Below are positions 49,481-61,782 of a stretch of 64,000 bases of DNA, one piece after another. The stretch comes from Tyto alba (taxonomy: Eukaryota; Chordata; Aves; Strigiformes; Tytonidae). Location: the NCBI RefSeq assembly GCF_018691265.1, contig NW_024881324.1, forward strand, positions 1,770,730 through 1,834,729, written 5' to 3'. Within the stretch, counting starts at the first letter, position 1, and each line of letters starts with the position of its first letter. The notes beneath the pieces were generated by a model. It was not told where the DNA came from and searched no databases. It saw only the letters and a list, made by a program, of their open reading frames with translations. Both the position numbers and the translations under genes were made by a program.

Positions 49481-49830
49481 CCGGGTTCCCGCGGGCTGCC
49501 TGCGTGTCCCCCACCACCCCGCGCAGACTCTGCCCCTTCCCCCTGCCCAGAACCGGAGAAATTCCAACCCCGGGCCCACCCGCGCGGCCCTTTCCCTTCC
49601 CTCTTCCCCTGCCCCTGACAAATCCCGTCCCCGCCATCCCAGAGGGAGGATCGGGCGGGAGGGGCCGCCCCGCCTCCCTCCCGCCTCCCTCCCGCCCCCG
49701 TGTTTATGCCGAGGCCCCGCCCCGCCGGCGCTTTCCTTCCTCTTGGCGTCATCTGGCGCTGGCGGTAACGTCAGGGGGCTCGGCCGCACCTCGCGGGCGG
49801 CGGGGGCGAAGCGGGAAGAGGAAGAAGAAG

Positions 49831-49866
49831 GAGGAGGAGGAGGAGGAGGAGGAGGAGGAGGAGGAG
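49831..49866 (+). repeat. ATP9B: GGA trinucleotide repeat just upstream of the ATP9B ATG
   Basis: About 12 GAG/GGA units preceded by GAA units (49820-49830), ending 11 bases before the start codon. In RNA, GGA repeats can form G-quadruplexes (established for GGA repeats). In the ATP9B frame the tract reads as Glu then a Gly run and has no stop before the ATG. Confidence 0.85.
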
Positions 49867-49873
49867 GCGCCCC

Positions 49874-49885
49874 CAAGATGGCGGA
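49874..49885 (+). promoter_or_regulatory. ATP9B: YY1-type site overlapping the ATP9B start codon
   Basis: CAAGATGGCGGA matches the YY1 core AAGATGGCGG, which often sits at or just after start sites and supplies the ATG with a strong Kozak context (A at -3, G at +4). Binding itself is not shown. Confidence 0.65.
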
Positions 49886-49972
49886 CCAGATCCCGCTGCA
49901 TTTGGTGCCGCGCAGCAGCCAGCGGAGAGCGGCCTATTTCCCCAGCGCCGCCGCGGCGCAGAGGCACAACAG
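49878..49972 (+). CDS. ATP9B: ATP9B exon 1, N-terminus of a P4-type ATPase
   Basis: Begins MADQIPL, the N-terminus of vertebrate ATP9B, then an Arg/Ala-rich variable part and a QRHN end that corresponds to the human RHSR|YQLED boundary. The exon gives 31 codons plus two bases (phase 2) and ends at the donor AACAG|GTACGG; the split codon AG|N fits the Arg expected there. ATP9B is a class 2 P4-ATPase (putative phospholipid flippase) of the trans-Golgi network that, unlike most P4-ATPases, leaves the ER without a CDC50 partner (family knowledge). This exon encodes only the cytosolic N-terminal tip; membrane segments and the DKTG phosphorylation motif lie in exons beyond the window. The ATG was chosen for its Kozak/YY1 context and family match. 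ATP9A is the alternative, but location next to SALL3 supports ATP9B. Confidence 0.9.
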
Positions 49973-52900
49973 GTACGGGCAGGGGCGGCGGCTTCCCCCT
50001 CCCCGCACCGGCTTCGCTTCTCCCCCCGCATCTCTGGCGGCGGGCGGGGCGGGGTGTCCCCTTCGCCCGGCCCCGCTGCGGCTCCGCGGCCGCCGGTGCG
50101 GGGAGGGCGGGAAGACGGGTGCTGGCCCCCCCGCCCCCTCTCCCCCGCCCCCCGGCCCTTCCCAGGCCGGGCGAGGGGGTGGCGGTAGCCCTCAGGCTCT
50201 TCCAGGCCTCCGCGGTGGCTCCGCGGCGGGGGTGCGCGGGGCGTCACTCGGGAACAGGCCGGCGGGCCGCGGGTTGGGCGTTAGAGCGGGGAGCCTGCGC
50301 GGCCGGAGGGCCTGGGACGGCTCCAGAGGTGTTGGCATGACCTACGCGGGGGGTCGAGCAAGTCGAGGAAGCCAGTTTAAAGCTCTGCCATCAAATTAAA
50401 TTTTCATTTTTTTTTTTTGCTTCCCGTTACTCTGAATAATTTCTAGGCGTGCTGTCGTGGGCATCGTTTGGTACAACATCTATTGGACAGCACTCTTACA
50501 GTGGAGGGTACGATTCTAGTTAGTTGTTTGAGGGTTTTTTTTTTTCTCCTCTTGCTTTTTGTAGAACACAGGTTGTGGACGCGAGGACTAGAGGGAGCAG
50601 TTGTAGGATCTGAAGTGAAGTAAATGGACCCTCTACAGAGTAGTTGAAGCTGTTGTTCCAATTCACATAGTGACAAATCCATTTCATCATGAATAAAATG
50701 TATCTCTCTCTTTGTCCAAATGGAATAACTAACAGAAAAGGTAGTTTAAAACTGTTCAAAATAGGTTAGGCTTAAATTATGTTGTCTTGATTCTTTAACT
50801 AACAAATATATTTTTTATGAGCATTCACGAGCTTGTAGGACAGTCTGCCATAGTAGTAGTTTTTCCCATTTTGGTACTACTTGAATGCCTTATAGTTTGT
50901 AGTAGGTTTGTCCTCTGTTTTGACGTAGGGCAGCCTTATCATTCTTATTCCTCAGAGAATTGAAGCAGGGGAAGCTCTTGTTGGAATCTGTAAGCTTCTC
51001 AGTAGGTGTTGTGCTTTGAAAAAAAAAAAAAAGGGAAAAGGGAAGATTATGTAGGCAAAAACTTAGTCCAGACCATGGAAGATAACGGGTGATTCTGTTG
51101 TAGGTTACCCAGGAGTGTTTTGGTGATTTGAAAAGTGCTACAGATATGATGGGTTGTGTTCATAAATCAGGTAGATACACGGGTTTATTGAAGGTATGTT
51201 TGCAGGCAGTAATTACAATTATGTATACAAACTGCTTAAACCTGGCTTTGTGAGCAGATTTGGCAAGTTGTAAGATCTAGCAAGGAACTACTGATTCATT
51301 ACTGATCTGCTTCTTCCCCTCCGTCTAGTTTGATCAACATCACCCTCCAAAGATTGTGGATTAAATTCCTTCTATTTTAGACATCATCTTCCAGAGTCAC
51401 TGTTTTTCATAATCTGTGTGTTTCTCAGGTGAAGGTGATAAGTATTTAACTTAATAGATCATCATTTGTCTGGAAGATCAGTATTTTAATTACTTTTGGT
51501 CAGCTACTTGTAGGTTTATAAAACCTTTAAAAGTTGACAGGCACATTTATTATGTTTCTTTATTTTGATCACTTGATTAAATGAATTGTTCTTTTGAACT
51601 CTGAGAATTAGAATACATATACCAACCTCTTCACTCACTTTAATTCTCTGTATTTTTCTTAAGGTGAGTTGAGTAGTCTGGTCATTCTCCTTCAAGAATA
51701 CCATGCACTGGATTTGGGAGAGCAACTGTTGTATGCTTTGGAAGGTGTCCTATGGACCTGTAACAAAGGCATGGGAATACTTGTGTAGATTCTACCACAG
51801 GTGGCTTGTGTAAAGTCAAAGAGGAAATACGGCAGTGCAGGCAGTCGAACTACAACTCGTAAGTCTTATGACTCTCAGCTTGTAATTGAACTACAGCTTC
51901 TGTGTCTTTATGAATGATTCATCCTGCTTTTCTGATCTTTATCTTCAGCACAGACTTTGAAGAAGCTTTGCATTCCGGTGGAAACTGCAGCAAAGGTCCT
52001 GATGTTGCAGATACTTATAAGAGTGTTGAAGTGAAGTCACTGAGGTCTCTGATATGCAGAAAGTTATCACATGCACGCATACACACGGATTTTGCCTAAA
52101 TTGGCATCATTTATACTTTCGAAGATGTCTAGAAACAAACACCAATTAAAATAGAATAGAGTTGGTATCTCAGGTTTAATCCAGTACTGTGGGTTTTGGG
52201 TCCTCGAGAGTCTTTGACTTGCTGCGATGTATTTCTTCAGTGAAGAATTTACAGTCTTTTGAAATTCTTACACACAGATCCTTAACTTTGATGTGGTAGC
52301 ATTTTTAACTCGATTGCCCTGCTACTCTGCAGCATCAGTTAATACAACTCATCAGTTGCTAATCTTTAGTGGCCTAAAAGCTAATTTGTGGGATGACTTC
52401 TTTTGCTTGAGCTAAGCAGTCTGTAGGAGTCTTTGCCAGTGTTGCTGTAGTTTGCTTTGCAGTGAGGACAAAGACTTTCTCATTCAGTGTTTGTTCTTAA
52501 TATGTTTTGTGCTTTTGAGATGATTTTGACAGACTGATGGCATGTATTTTAAAGCTGGAATATGTTTTTCCCACACACCTGAAGAAACTTGAATGATACA
52601 CACCTGAGACTGTACACTTCTGTATAAAATTGTAGCTAGTTAAGAACCTTGAAATGTCCTGGGATGTACTTCATATATAAACATAAGATTAATGAATTTT
52701 ATATATTTGCTTTGTACATGTTAAGGCCCATTTAAAAAAAAATAGTTTAAAATACATATTAAATGTTACATATGGTTCAGTGAACATGTGCATCCTGTTC
52801 TGCTTTTATTTCTGATGTTTAAGGGCAGCTTATTACTTTTGCAGTAGAAATTCAGGTTTTAGGGGAAGATGGCAGAAGATCTACCTCAGATAGAGAACTG

Positions 52901-55900
52901 TTTGTGTGCTACTGTTAGAAACTAGGGAAATCCATCTCGAAGTAAAAGGTTGTTCATCTTCAAATTATTAAAAAAACCCTTGGTATTAATACATTCAACT
53001 TCAGTAGCTGTAGAAAGCTTGGGAAAAAAGAGGTGATTGATTCAGCACTTGTTTCAGTGCTTTGTCCTTCATCTCGAAGGATCTGTATAGGAAAAATAGC
53101 TGCTGCTTTTTATTTACATTGTGAAGGGAGAGGAGGACCAGAGAACATTCACCTTAAGTGTGCATTGAGGCTGAACATGCTTGTTCTATGTTAGACTTGT
53201 GTTTGTCATCATCAGCCCCAGTCTGATCAACTTGTAAGCACAGGAAGGAAGTGAACTGTGCTGACCCTGTGTTATGTGAGGTTGATGGAAGGAAAACAGG
53301 AAGCCTAGTGGAATTTTGAAGGTGATAAGGAGTTAAACAGTAGTCAACCCTCATTTATCCATAAGCCAAATACCTGGTTTATTCCGGTGTCCTGCACTTG
53401 ATGCTGTGGGTGTGTGCTTGTATTTGGCTTAACAGGGCTAAGGTGTGAGGTGTTGGGACTCCTGAGCTGGTACCAAAAAATCAGGTCTTAATAGCTGTGT
53501 CCAGTATTCCACAAATTCAGTCGCACTCCAGGTGTTCACAAAGGTGATGTCCTGAAAAACACTCGCTCACTGGAAGGAATCCTCTTGCATGATTCTTCAT
53601 AGTATGGGTCACAGTAGTGTACTGACGAATGATTACGCTAGATATATTAGGTGGCTGCAGTAGGGTAAGTTGTGGGACAGATCAGCTGTTGTTGCTTGTC
53701 TCTGTGGTTTGCTTACTGGTAGAGCAACTCATGTTTTAAGGCACCTGGCTGTACTGTTAGTTTTGAATTCTCATTCTTTTATGTCATTAGCAGGAAGGAA
53801 AATTACATGAGAGGGCTAAAAACAAAATATTGGGATAATGTGTCCTTTGTGCAGGTAAACACAGGGTACTTGTTACTTAAAAACTGGTGGATTGTAGCTT
53901 GTTTTGTGTGAAGGACATATAATAGAAAAAAAAATTATCTATTCCAGGCAAAATGGAGTGGAAGTCTGCAGAACTCAAAGTTTGCTGAGAATTCACATGC
54001 TTCCCTGATAATCACACATGTCAAACAAATTCTCATGTTACATAAGATGATTTAATGTAGTATTACTGTTCTAATGCTTTTCATTTAAGTGAAAGCTGCT
54101 TCTAGCTATCTTGTTGTTCATGGTTATGATTTCTTGAGGTTTTTGGCTAGGTTTCACAGTGAACCACCAAAAATAGAGATGTACAAATGTCAACAGATAA
54201 TGCTAGATGCATGTACAATAATTAATTCTGTGATTTCTTTAATTTGTGATGTTGTCTGAAGTGAGCTTTGTAAAAATACCTTGATACCTGGTGCCTGCTT
54301 TCAGTTGTTTGTTAGAAGCATGTGTTCTAGTTCTGAACTACAGTGTGATTTTCATAGTTCAGATGTTGTTTTTCATATTCCAGTGGCAGATTACATGCCA
54401 AGTTTTTGATATTTTAACTGTAATGATTAAGAATAAAAACCTCCCCACATAACTCAGCGGTATTTGGTGAGACCGTGTAACAGTCACAGCTAATAGGACT
54501 TAATATTTCTTATAGACTGTTTGCAGAAAACTCATAACTTATTTTTCTATAACTGTGGGTCTGAAAAGCCTTGCAAAATGTCTGTAATTGTTCAAAAAAC
54601 CCAAACATTGATATATGTTTGTATGCAGTGATACATGGTATTTCTTGCAGTTTTTTCTAAAATACCACTAGTTCCTGTGGATCTCTTTTCCTGGCTACTC
54701 CTAAATGTTTAGAACAAAAGTTCTTATGATATTTGGGCAGAGTTCTACAGGTTTCATTTTAACCTGCTCTTCTTCCCCCCCACCTATTAATTGAATGGCT
54801 CTACATATTTCATCCTGAAAATGAGTTTGAAAATGATGGATGAATCTGAAGGATTGACAATTTTGACATTAATTTGAATTTTCATGTAGCTTCTGTGATA
54901 AAGCATTCTGAAGATGGAACTGAATTTACTTTTGAACATTTATGCGTTAAAACTGCTGTTACAAAGTCACAGCAGCTTCCTCAAATATCTCTTGTTTGAC
55001 CAAAAGCAATACATTGTTTAGTCCAGGAACATAAACTGTAAATGTTTACGTTACTTTTTTGTAGAAATATCATTCTTCATGCTATGTATCCTACTACTTA
55101 GGATATGGTCCCAGATGCTTCTAGGAGCTAAGCAACTGTGGGATTGTGCAGGCGTGGGTACTGCTTGTCAGTTGTCTGCATGTGTACTGGCACACTTTGC
55201 TTGTGGAGAAATCTTGTAACATCATCCTGCTTCCTATGATGCTTCGTTTAAATCAGAGTCCCTGTCATGTGTTTTTTAGTTTACTTTTTAATTTTCCTCT
55301 GTGGCACACATACAGAACTGGCAACTAAGTGGATGCACCATTGCAGATCGGTCTAACCCACTTGTTTGTAGGACATAAATTTTATTTGCTGGAGGTAGTA
55401 ACTCAAGGTGAGATGTATTGGTTACTGTGATACGAAAAATTTCCCGTTACGGGTTCAGCTGATACTTGCGAGAAGTGTCATGAACTCTGAACAACCAAAG
55501 TGGCATTCCTGATAAGTGTGTTATTTACAGCTACTAACATAAAAATGTTGAAGTGTATTGGAAATGAGAATGCATTAAAATACACAGCCATACGTTATGC
55601 TGATATATTCATATGCTAATTCAGATACACCTTTACCTTTTAGCATAAGGAGGAAAGGATCAAATGCAGTGCAAAGAAATCTCTGTAGAACTGTAGTTAG
55701 GAGAATTGTCTGTATTATTGTTCCATTCTTACAAAGTAAATCAATCATGTATATCCTTTTTTCTTTTTATAGGAGAAATACTGCTCCTCTGTTTTTTGCT
55801 GGTGTCACTTGAAATTCAAAGTGTTTGTCTCTTTTGCAAAGTAAAGCTTATTTTCTTTTCATAAAAAAAAAAAAATAAATTGGTGTGACCATCTTGTAGG

Positions 55901-58900
55901 ACATACTGTCCTTTGTCATTAGCCTCTCCTGAGTTGTGGTTTTGGACAGTGATTCAGTTGTTTGGAACTATGTCACTGAGTAATTTTTAGGCTGAATCTG
56001 AGATTGCTATCTCTTAATTCTGATTGTACCAACAAGGTTGTTCGCATGGCACTTCTGTACCTGGGATCTTGTATTTGTATAGCAATGGTTGGCTTTCTGT
56101 TTTCAAGACTCTCAAGTTATGAAGTACCAATAGTTTCTAGAAAAAATAAGTTAGCAGTGAATTTTTTTAACTTTCTTCTCAGTGTATGTTCTATGCCTGT
56201 TGTTCACATACTCACATCCCTGGATTGCATGTTGCTTCGTTTGCTGGATTTTGCTCATAGGTTAATACTGCCTGTTGGGACTGGCACCTGATGTAGGGTT
56301 AGGTGTAGATGCTGAGAGTCTTGCTTGGGAAAAAGTCAAAGTAGTTTGATATATAGCTTTTGAAAAACATCCTTGCCATATCTTAATGTTTTCAGAGCTT
56401 TCATGCAGTGAGTTGTCATTGTTATTTTAGGTTCTGTGGCTTTTGCTTTTCTGAGTAATCTTTGATTTAATGATGCAGGTAACCATATTACACGTACATA
56501 GAGCCGCTCACAATAGTAACTGCAAAATATTTTTATGTACAATGACACTTTTGTTGGTGTCGTATGTGAGAAGTAGTTTGCAATACTTAGTCTGCAGACA
56601 TAAATTTTGATGACGTAGGAAATTTAAGCAATTTTAGTAATTCCAGTTCTTTGATTTGACATTAGTTAGAACTGCAAAAAGTTGCCTTTATTTTTTTTTT
56701 TTCTGCACTAGTAATACTCTTTTACAGCAAGATAGGTTCATAGGCAGTCATAATCTTTAGCACAGCTATTCTTAGAGTGATTATCCTGATCTGAAGCATT
56801 TTAATCATGAGGCAAAAAAATGTTTGAGCACTTCAGACTGCTATTGCAGATGACTCTGTCTTTTGCAATGAGCACATGTAAATGCATGTGCAGTAGAATA
56901 AACTTTGTAAATTTATTTCTAAGGTTGTTCCTGTTTAAGGTATTATTTTCGCCCTGCATTTGCATGCTTTCCTGGTTTATATCTGTAGTATCTAAATACA
57001 GTGATTTGTGTTGCTTGGACAGGCATTTGGATTGCTAAGAATAGAGAGAGAAAACAATTGATTGGGCTACAATGTCAATAACAATACCCAGTGACAGTGA
57101 TAAAATGGTCCTGTTGTTGTGATCAATGACGTACCCTACTAATTAAAAATAGGGTTCTGGTGAACACAGATGATGTTTCCTCAGTGTATTTAGGTATTTC
57201 TGGTACCTGTTTGTTAAATACAGAGACTCACTCATCTTGTCATGGGTTGAAAAATACCTTCTATTAGGATGTGTGTAGCGCTTTGTAAGGTAAGCAAAGG
57301 GGACTAAGGAAGGGTGCCTTTTTTCATGAAGGCTTCATTATGCAGATCTTCTGAATTTCCTTCATCTGTATATGGCTCTGGTAAGAAAGTGTGAGCTAGG
57401 AGAGAAGGCAGATAGCATTCAGAATATTTGCTTTATGGAAGTGTGTGGTGAAACCTGTAGTTTTAGTATCTGTGATTTAAGCAATTTCTGATGAGCTACG
57501 GCTGAAAGGGAGCTGCCTTGGTAATAAGTGCGCTGTCTGCTTTTAGCCTTTATCTCAACAAATGTGTGTTTTTCCCTTAGTTCTGCATGGCAGAAAATGC
57601 CAGCTTTTTTTTTTAGTATTATTAGTTTTAAATTGTAGTAGTCGATCAAAAATGCTGCCTTGTGTTTTTCCAGGATATCCCTCTGCATCATTTGTAAAAG
57701 GCTGGGGGCAACTTGATTTATTTGCTCTTATTGCAGTAAATATTATTAATCTCATTGACACACAGTAATACTTGCCTGCATACAGTAGAAATACTTTTTT
57801 TCTTCTGTCTATTTTGTTGTCCAGTGGAATAAACATGCACTGTAGTGATTTTCGAAAGATCCTGTTATGAAGGACACAAAAGCAAAGTTAACAGGTGAAA
57901 CTGGATATAAATGTTCACCTCTGCAAATCTTCAGCTTCCTTAAAAGCTGTCCAAATGTTTGTTGTTTTTTTTTTTGTTGTTGTTGTTATAACTGTTGGAA
58001 TACTGTGGTTAATGTAATCTTCCTTGTACAGATCTGACACACTTGTCCTTGATAATGTATATAAATTTGCAATAGGATTATTTTTTTTTTTAGGCCAGGA
58101 CTTGGATTCAGAGACTTCCCAAGTAATACTGATTAGGGGTACACTTGCATTAGAGGCACAACTAAAGCTCAATAGACACAAGTAGTGGTAAGCTCTAATC
58201 AATTCTATAAACTTCTGAAATAGCTTTTCTGCATTTTGGAGGAAGAGGTCAAAGGAAATTCTTTACATTTTATGCACTTAACACAGAAGATTTTTCTACT
58301 TCTGTTGTAAACTGGGAACAATATGATTGCTTAGTAGTTTAACTGAGTTTACTGCGGCGTAAAGCCTAGAGATGTTTGAAATAAGAGGGGAAAAAATAAT
58401 TTCCGATCTTTAAAAATGCAGAAGAATATTTGAAAAAAAATTAAGTATTTGTAATTTGATGTTTCTCAGGTAGCACCTAGCAAAGCAATCTGTTTTATGG
58501 AAACACCAGATGTTTGAATAAGAGGAGCAGTTATGTGAAAATACGTTCTATACTTACAAGCATGGTTATGGATAAGCGTACATTTCTGAATAAAATTTTT
58601 CCTGATGATGCACGGAGTTTCCTGGGATTTTTTATTTTGCCACTGGACAGGATCTGAACAGTTACGTCAGTGATACAGGTAGCCTACAGCAGTTGCTGTT
58701 TCTGTAGTTTGTCCTTTAAGAAACAATTCTTGCTCTTTATATAAATATGCCTGTCCCTTTCTTCATTATTTTTCCTACTGCATCTCTACAATTTGGGTCA
58801 GTGTCTGCCTAGGTTAGCTCTTGGAGGGATTACTGGAGGTAGAGTGGGATATGGCTGAGAGAGATGGTGCTGCTGCTTCTTCCCTCAGACGTTCCTCTGC

Positions 58901-61782
58901 CCGTGACCAGAAGCAGAGGGAGTCCTGTGGCTGGCAGCAGCCACCGGGCTGAGCCACCAGTGCTGGGTAGGAAGGGACATGGCCACAGTGGCAAGTGGTG
59001 GCAGCTCCACTGCCAACAGCTGGTCTTTCTCAGCTTTCCTGCTCAGATGCTCAGCTGGAAGTTTTTCCCTCTGCTGCTTCTCTTCTGCATCCCACAGCCA
59101 TCTCCTATGACCAGTTCCTGTGGAGGCTCGTGGCCACACGTTCCTTTTCCCTCCTTTGCTAGGTTTGAAAAATACTGCTTTAAGCCATCGGCTTTGCTTT
59201 TCCTTCTGGTGAATTATGGTATACAGCACAGGTAATAGGCAACATGGAAATGGTATTTATGCAGTGTCTGACACCATGCTTCTATCCTGCCCGGGCCTTT
59301 TAAACAGGCAGCTAGAAAAATCTGTTGTAGATGCTGCTTCTGCATTTGTCAAGTGAGTAAAACCAGAAAACCATGAAGTTGTGATTGCCCTGCCCCTTGC
59401 ACCTTCCTGTTGCACCCCTGAACATTGCTTTTAGAACAATGGAAAGCTGGCAGAAAATACAGAAATAATTATGAGTCTAAGTAGGTTGCCAGATTTAGTT
59501 TTACGTTAATTAAAATAGTCTTGGTTACCAGTTATCGCACCCATGCAACTCTGCAGCTGTATCTACTCTGGCAAACAGCCATCAGAGTGGAATGATGTAG
59601 GTACAGGTGACTTGGGGCATCATTTTCACAGCAGATGTTTATATCAAAATTCCATTTAAAAGTATTTATTCTACATGGTTTCCTTTCACTTAAATCTGTT
59701 AAATGATATTGCTAATAATAGTCAAATTTTCTTGAAAGTTGTTTAATATTAATGTTCCATTTTCCTTAGGAAACCATATTTTTTGTCAAGATAGTTGTCT
59801 TCATACCTGATTTAGTAGCACTCATGCTGAGAGTTTTGATGTCTTCACTCTGGCTTCCTTATTGTTGCTTTCAGTGCTTCCCTATTTTAATACAAGTTTC
59901 TAAGATCATACTTAATTGATTTGTCACTCAAGGAAAATCAGCACTTCTAGCAATTAAGTGCAGAAAAATACTAGGTAACAAAGACATAAAGATTTTTCTC
60001 CTCATTCTAGTTATGAAAAATCCATTATTCATTATCTTATTGTTTTAAAATACTGAAGTACAATTTTCCAACACAATAGCAAAATTGCTTTTGAAACAGA
60101 ATAAATTGCTTGCCAGTTCAGAGTCTGTATTTTGAAGTCAGGATTACTAAACATGATGGTGCTTATGCTCATTATCTTCACTGCTTGGTGAAGTTCCATA
60201 TTTAAAAGGGCAAACGTAGATACTGATTATGGGAAAAAAAAATATTTGTTTATAATGGCAAAAAAAACCTTAAAGAAATTCTGATTGGGACATCAGCATA
60301 CTCTGCAAATATTACCACATTTACAAAAGTAGATTTAAATGTAATGCATGCCTGTGTTTTTCAGCCAGGTCTCTCTCATAATTCTCTCACATTAGTGTGT
60401 TCCTTCACGAGAGACTTTAACCATGATTGCTGCGTTACCTTTGTGTCTAAAGGATATTACTTTCCAAATCAGACACTTGTTAACTTTATACAGAAGTAAA
60501 AGGGATCTATTGCTTTGTAATATCTTGCTGTATACTCCAGTACAGCTAGCAGATTATGATTTCACTGGATGGTGTTACAAATACTTTATTAATTGTTTGG
60601 ACTTCTAGAATCAAAAGACAATGCAACGGAAAGCTCTATTTTAAAACTATGATAATGTAATTTGCAAATTTATACAGGAGAGATTATAAAAGCATTGAAT
60701 CTAAATCTGTTTAAATACAGGCTTTTCTTACTGGAAGTCTTAGCATAAAGTAATATCTTAAATTTTTTCTAAGCAGTGGTTTTATTGTCTAGTGTTAAAA
60801 TTAGTCTAGTCTGAAAGTAATGTATATATTGTAGTATAATATACGTGTTAAACTGTAACAACTGCTCTGCTTTGTGAACAGAATTTTTTGTATAGTGTCT
60901 TTTCTTAATGACCATTGCCAGATTGCCATATTAAACTAAACATCAGATGCAGTTTTTTTCAAGCAACGTTGTGAAGATTAAGTTTTTCATGTTTGCTTTA
61001 AACTTTTAAGTGCGTACTGGTGGTAATAATTCTGAAAGCATTTTCCATGCCGTATTTTCACATAACTCACTCTCTGGGAACTCTTAAACTAAAAAACTGC
61101 ATAAATTTGTTGAAACTTGAGTTTTCTGCAGCGTGGTTGTGCTTTTGCATCATTTGAAACAGATGAAGTCTTTTTCTTCACAAGGTCTAACATGCTAAAG
61201 GTTCTGATACTCAGTTGACTTGCAGCCAGGGGGATGGGGGGTGTGTGTTTATTATTATTCCTGGTTATGCATTATTTTCTAATCTGGTCTGAACAGGTTG
61301 TTAACATCTCTTAATGATATCTCATACAAAGTGATTCAAAGGAGGTGCAGAAATCAGGGCATCACCTGACAACCAAAAGAGCAAGTGTCTAGCTCATAAC
61401 TGGTTAACCAGTAGTGAGTTTGAGTTTTCTTTTTGTTTCCTCCTTGCTTATTTAGATCTTCCTTCTTGACTGTGTTGATACAATTTAATTCCATAGCAAG
61501 TGTAAAGCATGTGGTGTATACCTTTTCAATAGAAACATAATGCTACATTACAGTCCCTCCCTTCCCTTCTTCCTTTCCTGGCATCCAAAAAGGTTAATAA
61601 CTTCTTTACTATATTCCTGTATTCAACAGGCCACCACACAGAACATCTAGAGGAGGAAATGGTTTCAGATTTTTATATTAAATATACAGAAAGTGGAGAA
61701 AATGCAAATCCAGTGATGGTGTTTTTTCATGCTTAGTCCTATTTGTAATGTTACAGTCTTCTTAAAGTACTGGGTTTGTCTA
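49973..61782 (+). other. ATP9B: ATP9B intron 1 (part before the CR1)
   Basis: The intron starts GTACGG in the CpG island, then becomes AT-rich from about 50395. I searched for the expected second exon (beginning YQLEDES-like) and found none, so the intron runs past the window end, more than 14 kb. Contents are T-runs near 50407, A-runs near 51019 and 55865, a TTG microsatellite near 57970, and a GC-richer block at 58860-59240 of unknown origin. No nested gene is recognised. Confidence 0.75.
58860..59240. other. GC-richer block inside ATP9B intron 1, unknown
   Basis: Open for 123 codons on + and 114 on -, with no recognisable domain. Near its end GGTTTGAAAAATACTGC resembles the terminal inverted repeat of hAT-type DNA transposons (CAGTGNTTTTCAAACC on the other strand), but no matching partner end or 8-bp duplication was found. 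Possible old hAT-derived MITE, possible chance. Confidence 0.3.

Larger units (their letters stand above)
49481..50345 (+). promoter_or_regulatory. ATP9B: CpG island and promoter of ATP9B
   Basis: Very GC- and CpG-rich block around the first exon of ATP9B, typical of a TATA-less housekeeping promoter. Visible candidate sites are GC boxes (GGGCGGGAGGGG near 49653, CGGGGCGGGG near 50045), ETS-like TTTCCTTCC (about 49732), two ACGTCA/GCGTCA CRE half-sites at about 49746 and 49767, and a YY1 motif at the ATG. The start site is probably between the CRE half-sites and the GGA repeat (inference). Long antisense frames here are composition artefacts. Confidence 0.85.

Noticed and set aside
49364..49876. 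170-codon antisense frame with long Pro and Ser runs over the ATP9B island
   Set aside because: The runs are the reverse reading of the GGA repeat and GC-rich promoter; no known protein and typical CpG-island composition.
49504..50399. Long + strand frames (278 and 218 codons) across the ATP9B island
   Set aside because: Stop-poor GC-rich sequence. Only the 49878-49972 part of one frame matches ATP9B; the rest is 5' UTR or intron after a clear GT donor.
50000..61782. ATP9B exon 2
   Set aside because: No stretch encoding a YQLEDES-like or DEMPLMM-like peptide next to a splice acceptor was found on the + strand.
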